Shown here piece by piece: positions 23,100-33,632 of a stretch of DNA of 64,000 nt. The stretch spans positions 229,582,765-229,646,764 of the forward strand of contig NC_079147.1 in NCBI RefSeq assembly GCF_945859685.1, written 5' to 3'. Every line of letters starts with the position of its first letter. Within the stretch, counting starts at the first letter, position 1. Below the pieces are notes generated by a model, which worked only from the letters and a program-made list of their open reading frames with translations, was not told where the DNA came from and searched no databases. The position numbers and the translations under genes are program-made. The stretch comes from Eupeodes corollae. Its lineage: Eukaryota > Arthropoda > Insecta > Diptera > Syrphidae.

Positions 23100-24165
23100 T
23101 TTAAACAAGAGAAAGTCAAACTGGAACGCATCAGAGAACACCTTGAGGCCATACTCAATGCCGAACAAGCAGGATTCCGAGCTGAATATTCTTGATGAAC
23201 TGATCATATCAACACCCTGCGGATAATTATTGAACAGTGCGTTGAATATCTATCACTACTATACCTGCTGTTCATCGACTTCGAGAAGACCTTTGATAGC
23301 GTTAGCAGGGACAGGGAGTATATGTGGTTAGCTTTGCGGAGGAGATGCATCCTAAAAAAATAATTGCTATTATTAGAGCAACATAATATGATGGATTCAA
23401 GTGTCACGTTCTGTACTATGATAGTTTGTCAGATGATTTTGAAATTCGAAGCGGAGTCAAGCAGGGCTGTATTCTGTCGCCAATATTGTTTTTGTTGTTG
23501 ATAAGCGACAGCTTTGTCAGGTAGCGGAGGGATCCAATGTACTGTGACATCCTATTTAAAGCTTTCAATACCTTGCAAGTATCGTCTCCATTGAAGGCGG
23601 AACCGAACAAAAAGTCATCTGCCACATCGGCAAAGCAAAAGCGGTATTCTGTATGCTCAACTTAAGAACAACGCATCGATTGATTCGCACAAGTGTCGAA
23701 TCTAGGCTTCATTATGGGTGCAGCACTTGGAAGGTTACTTCAGCCATAACAAGAAATCTGCAAACCTTCGTGAATAGATTTCTTCGTAACATCCTAAGGA
23801 TTTTCTGGCAAAACAAAATATAAAATGATGTCCTACTAAGAAGAACAGGTCAGGAACCTATAGACTTTAAAATATGAAGGTGTAAGTGGCAATGGATTGG
23901 ACATACGCTTTGGAAAGGTAACGACTGCATTGCAGGCCAAGCAAAATCCGCTCAGACAGGAAGGAAGAAGAGCTGGACGACCGAGAAGAACATGGCGCCG
24001 GACAGTCGAGGTGGAATCAGCGTCACTAGGCAAATGTTTGAGGGAGCTGAAACACATATTCGGAAACCGTACACAATAGCTGGCGCGTAGACGTAGTAGA
24101 TGCCCTATGCCCCTAAAGGTGTTCCTAACTAACTTTACAGGTCTGAGGTAAGTAAGTAGGTTTTA
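23100..24165 (+). pseudogene. RTE-like LINE, rearranged reverse transcriptase copy
   Basis: Pieces of reverse transcriptase appear in order: AEQAGFRAEYS and DHINTLRIIIEQCVEYLSLL, FIDFEKTFDSV and SGVKQGCILSPILFLL (about 23455). The palm with the Asp pair is lost. The sequence then passes to the C-terminal part HYGCSTWKVTSAIT (23710), GHTLWKGND (frame pieces, 23898) and RRAGRPRRTWRRTVEVESAS, ending VVDALCPY near 24105. A GGTAAGTAAGTAGG tail lies at 24154. It is a different subfamily from the element at 17690; a related 3' end lies at 31385. Confidence 0.75.
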
Positions 24166-24610
24166 ACAAGTGACCTGTTGGTTGTTTTTTTATCCTCTTT
24201 TGCGTCACGTCATGCATTTGTGGACTGTAATTTTTTTATTTGACACTTCGAATTCGATCTTTTATTTGTGACATAGAAAATATTTAAATGTATTTTATTT
24301 CAAACTTTAACTATTGTTAAGAAATGTTCTTTATATAAATACGATGATTTAATCATTAAACATATAATAAGTTTAAATAGGCATACGTGGATTTATTATC
24401 TTTCGAAAAACCTTTAAAAGGTTATATTTAACACATTTAAAGTGCTAAATAAAAACGAACTAAAAGCTGAAGCTTGTGGTGCTGAAAAATTCGAAAAGTA
24501 GGAAAAGAACACTCAGTGGTACAATTCGACGTTGAATCTGAAGCTGAAGTTAAAGCTTCAAGCCTCACCAGTTGTGTTAAGGCGGTAAGTTATGTTAAAT
24601 GGGTTAGCGC
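24166..24610. other. No gene recognised
   Basis: AT-rich spacer between two LINE relics, without a supported frame or paired repeat. Confidence 0.45.
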
Positions 24611-24614
24611 CAGG

Positions 24615-25008
24615 CGCTCAAAAAACAATTAATCTCTCCCAGTAGATTGCACACAAGCTACGTTATAGGTGTCCTGACTGGGCACTGCTAAATAGGAAGG
24701 CATGCTATTCGACTTGGAGCCCCTGCAAATGATTTTTGTTGGAGTTGCATGGACGAGGAGGAGACAATCTCTCATCTTCTGTGCACATTCCTTGCCTTAT
24801 CACAAAGACATAGACTACTACTTCAATGATACCAGCGATCTAAAAAATTCTGACATTATTTGTCTCCTACGCTTTATTCCGAGCTCCAATTGGTTTGACG
24901 AGTTAAGCTGGTCAACTGATCCATGTGGTATCAAAACGGACCAAGCTTTGGTCTAAGTGTGTTGGACTTCCTAACCAACATCCACTTTAACCTAACCTAT
25001 CCTAAGTA
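24615..25008 (+). pseudogene. RNase H-bearing LINE (I/R1-like), 3' end, copy 1
   Basis: Frame pieces give VLTGH, then IGRHAIRLGAPANDFCWSCM and DEEETISHLLC, the zinc-knuckle-like C-terminus of ORF2. A 3' region follows that is shared with 26500-26840, including ATGTGGTATCAAAACGGACC, CTAAGTGTGTTGGACT and CACTTTAACCTAACCTATCC. Both copies end in TAACC-type repeats. This copy is 5' truncated, as LINE copies often are. Confidence 0.65.
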
Positions 25009-25119
25009 CCCTAAAGATCTAAGACTCATAAGTCTATCATCATTCATTCTTAAGCCTTTAGAAAAGTTTATTAATATCCATTAAAGGGCAAGTATTGATA
25101 CAATTCTTCTGTCTATGTG

Positions 25120-25795
25120 TCAACATGTCTGCTGTAAGGGTTAACCAGTGGAAACAGCGTTACACATACACACCTTAGAACGCACAATCGAATATTCCCT
25201 CGAAAAAGACTTGCTCATAGTTCGTAATGACGTTTCCAAGGGACCCGTCTTCGAACTCGTCGCCACTAATATGTTCGATGCTTTCGCTAACTACCTGGAG
25301 AAAGACTTTCCGGTAACTCCGTTCAATCACAAGGATTTGGGAGATATGAGAAAGGCTATAAGTTCATTTGTGGAATAAAAAAAGTATGAAAGAAAATTTC
25401 TAGTGGAGGCTAAGTCGCAGCGGGCTAGTAAAATTCCGCAATGTGGGAATCGTTGTTCCAGTGAATAAAACCGCAACCTTTGGGCCATCGCAACTTGATG
25501 AACAACCCGCCAACATCAAGAAGATAATCAGTGCATTGGACAAACCAGAGTCCTCAAAGGAAGAAGCCAAAGAGATAGTCATGGAGAAATTGCAGGCCAT
25601 CATAACAGCTTCAGTGATCGTTTTGGATGAGTGTTATAATGGTACGAATCTGAAACTAGGAATTGACTTTTTCTGCTCCGGCCAAAAGGACCTGCACGAA
25701 ACCATTCAGAATCTTCTCAACCCCGACTATAAGTTGCTCGGACGGTCACAATATATGGCGATTTTGAAAGGACAACGTTCAGATTGGCTATGTAT
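25120..25795 (+). pseudogene. Unidentified degraded coding remnant
   Basis: One frame (25148-25378) reads LERTIEYSLEKDLLIVRNDV, KGPVFELVATNMFDAFANYL, EKDFPVTPFNHKDLGDMRKA, then a stop. The same frame goes on with KKYERKFLVEAKSQRASK, and a +1 shift near 25430 opens 25443-25865. That part holds GIVVPVNKTATFGPSQLDEQ, PANIKKIISALDKPESSKEE and LGIDFFCSGQKDLHETIQNL. The composition is that of a normal helical cytosolic protein, not of any transposon domain I know, and one stop and one shift break it. No intron-like interruption is evident. It sits between two LINE 3' ends, so a retrocopy of a host mRNA is possible. I do not recognise the family. Confidence 0.45.
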
Positions 25796-25799
25796 GTAT

Positions 25800-26840
25800 A
25801 ATCGGATCAATTCACACGACCCCATCTGCGGCACTGGACACCCTGCTCTACCTATCACCCCTTGATATATTTATTACACAAATAACTGCAAGGTCTGTTA
25901 TTCGCTTCAAAGCTTCATCGCAGTAGGTTAACAACAGCATTGATCACTCCGTAATTGTTAAGTACTTAGAACCAATTCCAAAGCAAACAGACTACAGGAT
26001 CCCCAACTGCAATTCGACAGAAACTTCCAGATTTCTTTACCTTCTTGATCATTCTGGGAAGATAGGGCTTTCCTGGAAGACGAGTCAATACACTTTTACA
26101 CAGATGGATCAAAAATAAATCAATCCTTGCAGCGGGTTTCAGGCGGAAAAGAAGTCTTGTCCCAGCTAAAAGGGATAGTCAAGACTCTGTCTTTAAAAAC
26201 TCTATAACAACTCATAACATCGATCATCTCCAATGAAAATGGCACAACAGTTTAATATTCACTTTTGCTGGTTGCCGGAATAAAAGAACATTCCACGAAA
26301 TTGTAAGGTAGATGAACTCCCCAGAATTGGTAAAGTACAACCAATTCTACCGCGTTTGGCTAATACTAGCATACCAATCGCTACATGTAAACTGTTTCTA
26401 ATGTTGCAACATGAGTTGGAATAACATCACTACGTGTCGGGTCAAGAAAACATCTGTCCTAAACTAGATTTCACTCAAGGTGTTTGCTATTTCTAGGAAA
26501 ACACGCCACGCGGCTAGGCTTTTCCTCAATTGACTTTTGCAGATGCTGTATGGATGGGGAAGAGTAAGAAACAGTTGTTTACCTCTTATGTACACACATA
26601 CCCTGCTCTAGCTCAAAAACACAAGAATTACCTAGGAAATTTTTTTTATAACGATCTAAACGATCTCAATCATATTGACATAATCAGTCTTCCACATTTC
26701 GTAAGGGACTCAAACTGGTTTCATTGAGCTTAGAAGAAAGCCTCAAGATTCATGTGGTATCACAATGGACCATTAAACTGGCCTAAGTGTGTCCTACTCC
26801 ATCACGGACAGTCACTTTAACCTTACCTAACCTTATCATG
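25800..26840 (+). pseudogene. RNase H-bearing LINE (I/R1-like), copy 2
   Basis: Frame pieces give LLYLSPLDIFITQITARSVI (end of reverse transcriptase region, 25846), then PIPKQTDYRIPNC (25975). Next is the RNase H opening FYTDGSK (pieces at 26090-26115, in the form FTQMDQK plus an alternate frame). The C-terminal knuckle is FCRCCMDGEE (26537), and the 3' region shares CATGTGGTATCACAATGGAC with copy 1. It ends CTTTAACCTTACCTAACCTT near 26838. Many stops and shifts are present. Confidence 0.65.
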
Positions 26841-28380
26841 CCGTGGCATGTTATGGAAGAATTCAGGGTTATTAGAATCAACTAATGCGGAGCCCCCTAA
26901 AATTGTTGACAAGGGCCCTCAAATGTCTAAATACACCAATAGTAGGTTTGTTAAAAAGATAGCTGTGGTAGAGATTACTAGCAGAAACATTCCAAGAAAG
27001 TTCCACCACCAAGTCGTACTTCAATGTCTGGGTATTTTGAGAATGAGATATACTCGTACTTTCGTTTGACCAATGTTTATTAAGAGGTAACATAACACAC
27101 ACTTCGGCTTCGTACCATGATGAAGTACTTTGTCGGAGAATGTGGCCTACCATTAAGTAGCAAACTATCATGATATATTTATTTTTTTTTTTTTCATTGA
27201 AATGGTTATGTGCTTTCGGGAACTATGGCGTCCTTTTTAAAAGCTCAATTTTATTAAACGAAGATTTTTGAATTTTTACAAAGGATAACAAAAAAAAAGT
27301 GTTGATATTTAGTAGTTCAGTTTTTGGGTAGTTTTAAAGTTTATTAATCGAATTCGACAGAGTTAAATAAATGAGGAAGATGAGAGCATAGAAAATTCAC
27401 ACAGGTTCTAAAAAATCGATATAGGAATAATTTTCGAAAGAAATTATAGTGTGAATGTATTGAACAAAAGAAAATATAATAAAGAACAACTTGTGTTTCA
27501 CAAAGAACACAATAAAAATTCATATTGGGAAATTTTCCGCGAAAACCCAATGGTGCAATTTCGAAGAAACAAAAGAACCAAACTGTTATGAAAATTTTTG
27601 CTTCGCTATTTCTTCTATAGAATAATTAATATTTATGTACATACATTTATAATAAAAGTCTTATATATTTTTTTCGATTGAAGAGAAACATATTTTTATT
27701 GTAAGTGTCAAGCTATAGTTTGTCATTTTATTTGTTATAAGGAAACTAAAACCAAAGTCCTTTTTATTTCTCACACTTTTGGGTTTTGTCAATCGCATAA
27801 TAACTTTGAAGTTCCATTTCGATTTACATTTTAAGAACATTTAAAATAAGAACTTATAACTTTTATCTGCTCGACTTAATAGTTTTGTGAAAATTTTGTT
27901 GAGTAGCTTTTGGGGAGTTCAAAATCTATAGGTATTTCTTGGTTCTGTTGTTTTGTAAAGTGACTGCATAATAGGAAAGGGAGATTCTTTGCAAACTATA
28001 CTTGTCTGTCTATTGAGAAGTTTTTCGAATGGATGTCGGTTGGATAGGCATTTAATTTTCAAAGATTGGTTGTATTTTGTTTTATATTGAATTTGAAACA
28101 AAACACACTTTTGGAATACAGTTGCTTTTATTTGCATCTATTATTCATTCCTTAGTGTTGGTAATCGTTTTGTTTTAAATGGATCAATGAACACAAAACA
28201 ATAGATTCTTACTTTTGTTTTCAGTTTGCAATGTCATTTGAATATACAGGGTGGGAAATCGAGTGGTTTCTTTTTTATTCATAGGTTATTTGACAGCTTC
28301 TTTCATTTTTAAAGTTTTTTTTTTTGTATTATATCCAAGAGATTTAAACATGTTTTAGGGTCTCCTGCCCAGATATGCGA
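26841..28380. other. No gene recognised
   Basis: AT-rich sequence; short open frames have no motif. TACAGGGTGGG at 28244 resembles a mariner-type terminal start, but no credible partner was found. One TACTCGTA word lies at 27051. Confidence 0.45.
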
Positions 28381-28384
28381 ACTA

Positions 28385-29770
28385 GATTCAAGCTTTGGAC
28401 AGATGAAGGCTTTGTAAATTACAGCCAGATCAGAAGAGTTGAAAATTTTCTTGCACCGTCAGAAAAATCCTAAGCACCTGACAGCATTTTTTGCAATATC
28501 AAATATATCATCATTCCATAAATAGTGATCTGTGATACACATACCGAGTGCTGACAGTTGATTAGTTTTCTGGGTGCAAGTGCCACTCATAGATATTGGC
28601 ATCGGGGGTATGTAACATTGAGTTTTCGAAGCATTAAATTCTACACGATTTCTGACTCCCCATTGGACAATGCTGTCAAGACCAGAATTTAATGAGCTCA
28701 TCATACGCTGCCGTTTAAGTTCCACATCGGAAGGATAAGTTTGTGAATCTAGAAACGAGTTTGAAAAGCTGAGGGTACTGTCGTCGGCGAAACAGTTTAA
28801 TGGATTAGAAGTGGCAGACGTAAGTATCATTTAGGAAGGAAGGAAGACAGTCGGAGACAAAACGAAGCCCTGGGGGACAAAAGCATTTATTTTATGAATT
28901 TCAGTCTTGAAACCATCGAATACAACTTGTATTGAACGATTAGAAAGGTAATTTCTAATACAACGAAAAGGAGATTCATCAATACCAAAAGCACACATTT
29001 TCGATAAGAGAGCTTGGTGCCAAACTCTATCAAATGCCTTTGAAATATCAAGTGCAATAATCTTACTTTCTCCGAAACGATGTAAAGATTTGTTCCACTG
29101 TTCGGTGAGATAAACCATGACATCACCAGTGGACCTTTTGCTACGAGATCCATACTGTCGGTCATTAAGAAGCTTCCGTTCTTCAAGATATTTCTTGAGG
29201 TGATTATTAATCATGTTTTCATGACCTTGGAAAGAAGGTACGTGAGTGCTATTGAAAGAGACCTGTACAGTAGGAAAGATGGAAAAGTTTACGTAGTGGT
29301 TTTTCCTGAGGATGACGTGGTGTTTTGTACGTTTTTTACAAATAACCAGAAATTTGTATTACCTTTGGGACATTGTAGCATGTTTTGCCTTAATTTTTGA
29401 TCATGCAAATTTGGTTAGTCGAATATGACCATTACAGGTCTTTCTAGCTTGTTTGAAATTATTCCGGTTTTCCTCAGTCGGGTTGGCTTTATAACAACGG
29501 AAACTTACATCTCTGAACCTAATAACCACTTTACAGATCAAACCAAATCATGAGTTCTCTTTAGGTTTGATAGATTTCACCCTATTCGGGTTAAAATTTC
29601 TCATTCCACAAAGAATTAAATTTGTTACCATATCTGCGCTGGAATCCACGTCACTATCGAAGTGACCAGTTATAGTTCCTGAAGAATTCATTGAGACCGT
29701 TCCATTTGGCTTTCTCATACTGCCAAACGGTTCTCATACGAGTTTTTTTTTAACTCAGCAAAGATCTTAA
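28385..29770 (-). pseudogene. Jockey/CR1-type LINE, ORF2 fragment (copy 2)
   Basis: On the - strand the linker after the endonuclease is read first (about 29740-29400), with pieces such as NPTEENRNNFKQAR and CNGHIRL. Then comes reverse transcriptase: KYLEERKLLNDRQYGSRSKR, ALDISKAFDRVWHQALLSKM, FVPQGFVLSPTVF, and after a frameshift FADDSTLSFSNSF (the catalytic double Asp, about 28790). The thumb region has SMSGTCTQKTNQLSALGMC. A deletion removes the start of reverse transcriptase near 29215. The proteins are closely similar to the copy at 46375-47815. Confidence 0.8.
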
Positions 29771-30590
29771 CACACCTTTCTTCCGGTGTTGACTGACAGA
29801 ATAACGAAAGAAACATGTAGTGGAAATGGCACTTATAAAACAGTTATGCTTGGCTATATTCTTAGCTATTGTTCAAGCCTTAGACAAAGTTTGACACTTG
29901 GGACTTGAATAAAATCTGCCTAGGGACCTTCCTAGGCAATACTACGAGCTACTTAGATATTATGTTATACGACCCGACTCTTTAGAGTACTGTACGATCA
30001 ACATTACTTGGAACTAAAGAAAATAGAAGCTGGAGTACTCAGGGCTGCCAGACGTCCCGATTTCGACGGAACAGTCTAGACATTTAAACCCCGTCCCGAC
30101 TTTATTTTTATTCTACTTCGAAATATTTTTTTTTTATATATAAGAAAACTATTACTTATGTAATCATTGAAATCGTGTTTTGGGTTTGAACCCTAAAGTG
30201 AAGGCAATTGCTTGAGGCGGTTTTATATGCCAGACATATGTAGATGCGACTTGACTCGAAAAATCAAAATTGTTTGCTTAGTACTTGAATCGGTTATTTC
30301 GAAAACGTTTTTTAAGTCACACTGTTTCGTTCCCAAAACAAAATGGATTTTAAATATCATTTATAGTGGTGAATATACATATTATGGAAATTGAAATATA
30401 TTCAGCTAAAAATTTTTTTAACAAGAAGAGGGGAGCAAACTCTTGCACTTTATAGCTACAAGATGGCTTTACGAGTATCTACTACCGTATTTTTATGATT
30501 ATTTTTAAAATAAAAACGATTATAGTTTTCTTAAAAATTTTTGTTTTACAATTTATTAAAACTTTTATGTTACAAAAAATTATTTAATAT
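29771..30590. other. No gene recognised
   Basis: AT-rich sequence between a LINE relic and the hammerhead-like motif. No supported frame; one TACGAGTA word lies at 30470. Confidence 0.45.
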
Positions 30591-30594
30591 AAAT

Positions 30595-30645
30595 AAAATT
30601 AGCGACGCGTTTCAGAACTCATGTTCCATCATCAGGCTACTTTTT
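30595..30645 (-). ncRNA. Hammerhead-ribozyme-like motif (type I, minimal stem III)
   Basis: On the - strand the order is AAAAGUAGC (stem I, 5' side), CUGAUGA (core, 30635-30629), U, GGAAC-AUGA-GUUCU (stem II hairpin), GAAA (core), CGCG (loop) and UC, then GCUAAUUUU (stem I, 3' side). Stem I pairs in eight of nine positions. A15.1-U16.1 closes a one- or two-pair stem III, and the predicted cut follows GUC between 30604 and 30603. One unpaired U lies before stem II. Such minimal hammerheads are known from Penelope-like and related retroelements of animals. No Penelope coding sequence is visible here. Confidence 0.6.
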
Positions 30646-30696
30646 ACTCAATATTTGGATAATTTAAATAAAGAAAATTTTAGTTCTGGTGATAAA

Positions 30697-30895
30697 TTGA
30701 CAGCAAGACTTAACGACCCTTGTCACAAAGTCAAGATGATAACTAATTTTCTACAGGGAGTGAGTGTTAATATACTAGATTGGATATCTCAAAGCTCCGA
30801 CTTAAACATAATAGAAAATGTGCTAAAATCTATACCAGGTTTATTGCAGAAAGTCATTAATACTCGTAGCATCGGAAATGTCATTTTCTATTAAA
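30697..30895 (+). pseudogene. Tc1-like (DD34E) transposase, C-terminal relic
   Basis: CAGCAAGAC at 30701 encodes QQD, the second catalytic Asp. After a 2-base insertion, NDPCHKVKMITNFLQGVSVN and ILDWISQSSDLNIIEN follow, with the final Glu at 30814. Correcting for the 2 bases gives 34 residues between Asp and Glu, the Tc1 signature. A deletion joins ENV to SIPGLLQKVI near the C-terminus. This is a different Tc1 family from those at 8836 and 45600. It lies 50 bp from the hammerhead-like motif, probably by chance. Confidence 0.75.
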
Positions 30896-31380
30896 CTACG
30901 CCTTTTTAATTTTTGTTTAATTTTTTTTTCAAACTCATTTTTTCCTCATAATATTTATTTTGTCAAAATACTTTTTCGACTAAATTTCTCTGAAAAATAA
31001 TTTTCAGTTGCAGAACTTTAAAATAGAATTTAAATAAATAAAGTTTGTTTGAAAACTCATGGCCTAAACATTATTATGAAATTTTTTATATTTTTTTATC
31101 TGATCAAATAAAATATTTGAATAAATTTATACAATATTTTTTTTGACAAAATACTTTTTCCGATCATTGTATGTGTTATTTAATTTTGTTATTTTCTTGT
31201 TTATCCTAAATTGTCTTGATTTGTCCCGACTTTTTGATACGGTTGTCGCAGCATTGATTGGTAAGTGTTCTAGGACCAACCTTGTATCTTTTATATAGAA
31301 GAAAAATGTTGTCAATAAAGTAAGAATTTTGACGTAAAAACCGAGTATCAAATTAAAAGAAACAAAATCGACGCATATGC
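30896..31380. other. No gene recognised
   Basis: Very AT-rich sequence with T and A runs. Nothing supported. Confidence 0.45.
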
Positions 31381-31384
31381 ATTT

Positions 31385-31515
31385 TACAAATAAGAATCAG
31401 TGTCACTAAGCAAGAGTTGGAGAGTGCTGAAACATCTTCATGAATCGTACGCGATGGCGAGTAGGCGTAGTAGATGCCCTATGCCTCTTAAGGAGTTAAA
31501 ACGGGCTTAACAGGA
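31385..31515 (+). mobile_element. RTE-like LINE, 3' terminal fragment
   Basis: CGTACGCGATGGCGAGTAGG then CGTAGTAGATGCCCTATGCC match 24065-24115, the 3' end of the RTE-like copy at 23100. Only about 130 bp remain. Confidence 0.65.
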
Positions 31516-33630
31516 GAACTCTAGTAAATAAATTAAAATAAACTTTCGTTAAGTCAATTTTAAATTAAGAAAGAAAAATCATTTGTCGATCTTTCATATA
31601 TTCGTCCTGATTTTACTACGATAAGAGGCACTACACACTACATTTTACTGTACCGATTTTTACCAAGTGTAAGAAATAAAATTTTTAGGAAATTAATCTT
31701 TTGTGCATTCGTTGCTCCACAAGGGAAGTATAAAGACATTATTTTAAATTTAGAATTTTAATTTTGTCAAAAATATTTGTTTTCACAACTGATATCAAAT
31801 TATGCACTAGATTTATTGACAAGAAGGTTAAATCGTTTACTGATAGGTTCAAGTTTAACTTTAAAGTTAAATAATAGTCGACATTAGTGTTTTTGTAGGT
31901 AAGGCCTAATAACTGTAATTTTATAAGGTTTACTCCTACAAAGTATGTTTCACTTATGTTTCTTTTCCTTTTCGTATTAAATATTTGTAGAAAATCGATG
32001 AAATACATCCTTCTTGGCGTAATATTCAAAAAAGTACCAACAAAATTCACATATTTTGAGTACCGTATGTGGTATAACATCAGAACAGTCATAACTGGGC
32101 TATAAGCAATTTCAGTATTATACATTGATTCTCTACCGGACACCCTGTAAATAGTATAAAGATGATTATGTTCAATATGAATTCTGTTCTTTTGAATAAG
32201 TTTTGACAACTATGAATAAGTAGTTCTTCCTTAAGTTTTTCTGTTGCATACATATATTATCTATAGTTATGGAAAGCGGTACCAATCCCAATGGGACTTA
32301 TCATGCGCATAGCCTTTGTAATCGGTTTCATGAGATTTCCCAGTATAAACATTGCCGTATTTCCATTGTTCAGTTAATTATAAGAAGGAATGCTCAAAAA
32401 AATTAAAGAGAATCACTTATTAGACAAGATTCATTCCCTTTTCTCCAATCATTTACTTTTGATGATGATGACGATGATGATATCTCAAATCATTGACTGA
32501 ATGAAAAAAGCATAAATAGATTGTTACAGTCATATTATATAGACATCAGCACACCAGAGTAATACAAAACGAAATCAGATCATTATATTCAGGTGAATAG
32601 CTGATGACCGCTATAGCTTTGGTCTCTTACAACTCACAAAGTAAAAGTAGAAAGGATACAATGAACAAAATTTTTGTTTGCTTTTTATGAATTGTCGTGG
32701 TCGTGCCATAACACAGTTGCCTCAGGCTGAAAGACTGGATAGGAAAATATAGGAAGGTGAGCTGACCCAACAGGGAGACAGGTCCAAGTGAGACATTCCG
32801 AATATCTTATAATAACCGTATTGAAATAACCTTTTGCGATATACTTAATTTAAAACTTCATTTTAAAAAATATCCTGTTTGATAAGCTATGGTCTTTGTA
32901 AAAAAGGTTAGTTTATTTTTGATATTTCATAAGGGTGTACAGCCGCTTCGAACAATCATACTAGGATTATATCTTTAACTAAAGAAGAAATTTGACTATT
33001 CCGAAAGGATTAAAACCAGTTGTACTTACTAACTTTTCTATTAAACTTATTTTTTTCTCACTTTGCGGTGTTAAACTAAGGTAATTAAATTAAATTAACG
33101 TCACAGTTTCGTAGATCACTAGAAAAATTAGTTCCTTATATCATCCCAAGAAAAAAGTCTCACTGTTGGATAAGCTCCCCTATCTTATAATATATTCATT
33201 TGCTCCATTACACGCCTGCCGTTGTGAATGCAATTCAAGTCACTCTCAATCAAAGCCAACAAACCTGAATCTATGAATGAACCTTGGGCTGGTAGACCAA
33301 GTAAATACAAAAAGAATTTAAAGGAAATGTAAAAATGAACATTAATTTGCAATCACAGTCACAGTACCTAGCTTATCCTACTTGTAAAGATTCTATTACA
33401 TCACTAAGGTCAATTTTAATGTCTGAGTGCCTGAGAGGATATTTTGATAATTTGAATATTTTTCGGGTGTAACGACTTTCATTTGTGTGATTGATTTTTA
33501 AAGTCAAGACGGTAAATATGCTACAAACTTTAAAGGTATAATGGTCAATTTAAATAAAATTGAATTACTTTCAGGAAATTCCTTTGCAAAGTTCTAAATT
33601 AATTTATAAACTATCGGTTTGTATTTAAAA
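31516..33630. other. No gene recognised
   Basis: Includes a 156-codon open frame on the - strand (31739-32209). It is the longest anonymous frame here, very rich in Leu, Asn and Ile, with no signal peptide or domain that I can see. I do not call it a gene. GGACACCCTGTA at 32138-32149 resembles a mariner-type terminus without a partner. A GAT repeat lies at 32460-32480. Confidence 0.45.
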
Positions 33631-33632
33631 CG

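Noticed and set aside
25443..25865. This frame as an independent gene starting at 25443
   Set aside because: It has no ATG at its head and continues the protein of 25148-25378 after a frameshift, and its end runs into LINE sequence. It is treated as one degraded remnant.
28244..32149. TACAGGGTG (28244) and CACCCTGTA (32141) as the TIRs of one large mariner-type element
   Set aside because: Only the first nine bases match, and the 3.9 kb between them hold unrelated LINE, ribozyme-like and Tc1 sequences. CAGGGTG is a common mariner-type terminal word, so these are probably two unrelated solo ends or chance.
31739..32209. 156-codon open frame on the - strand as a possible gene
   Set aside because: It lies in AT-rich DNA, has Leu/Asn/Ile-heavy composition, no recognised domain, no promoter or splice evidence, and could be part of a decayed repeat. 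Homology search would be needed.
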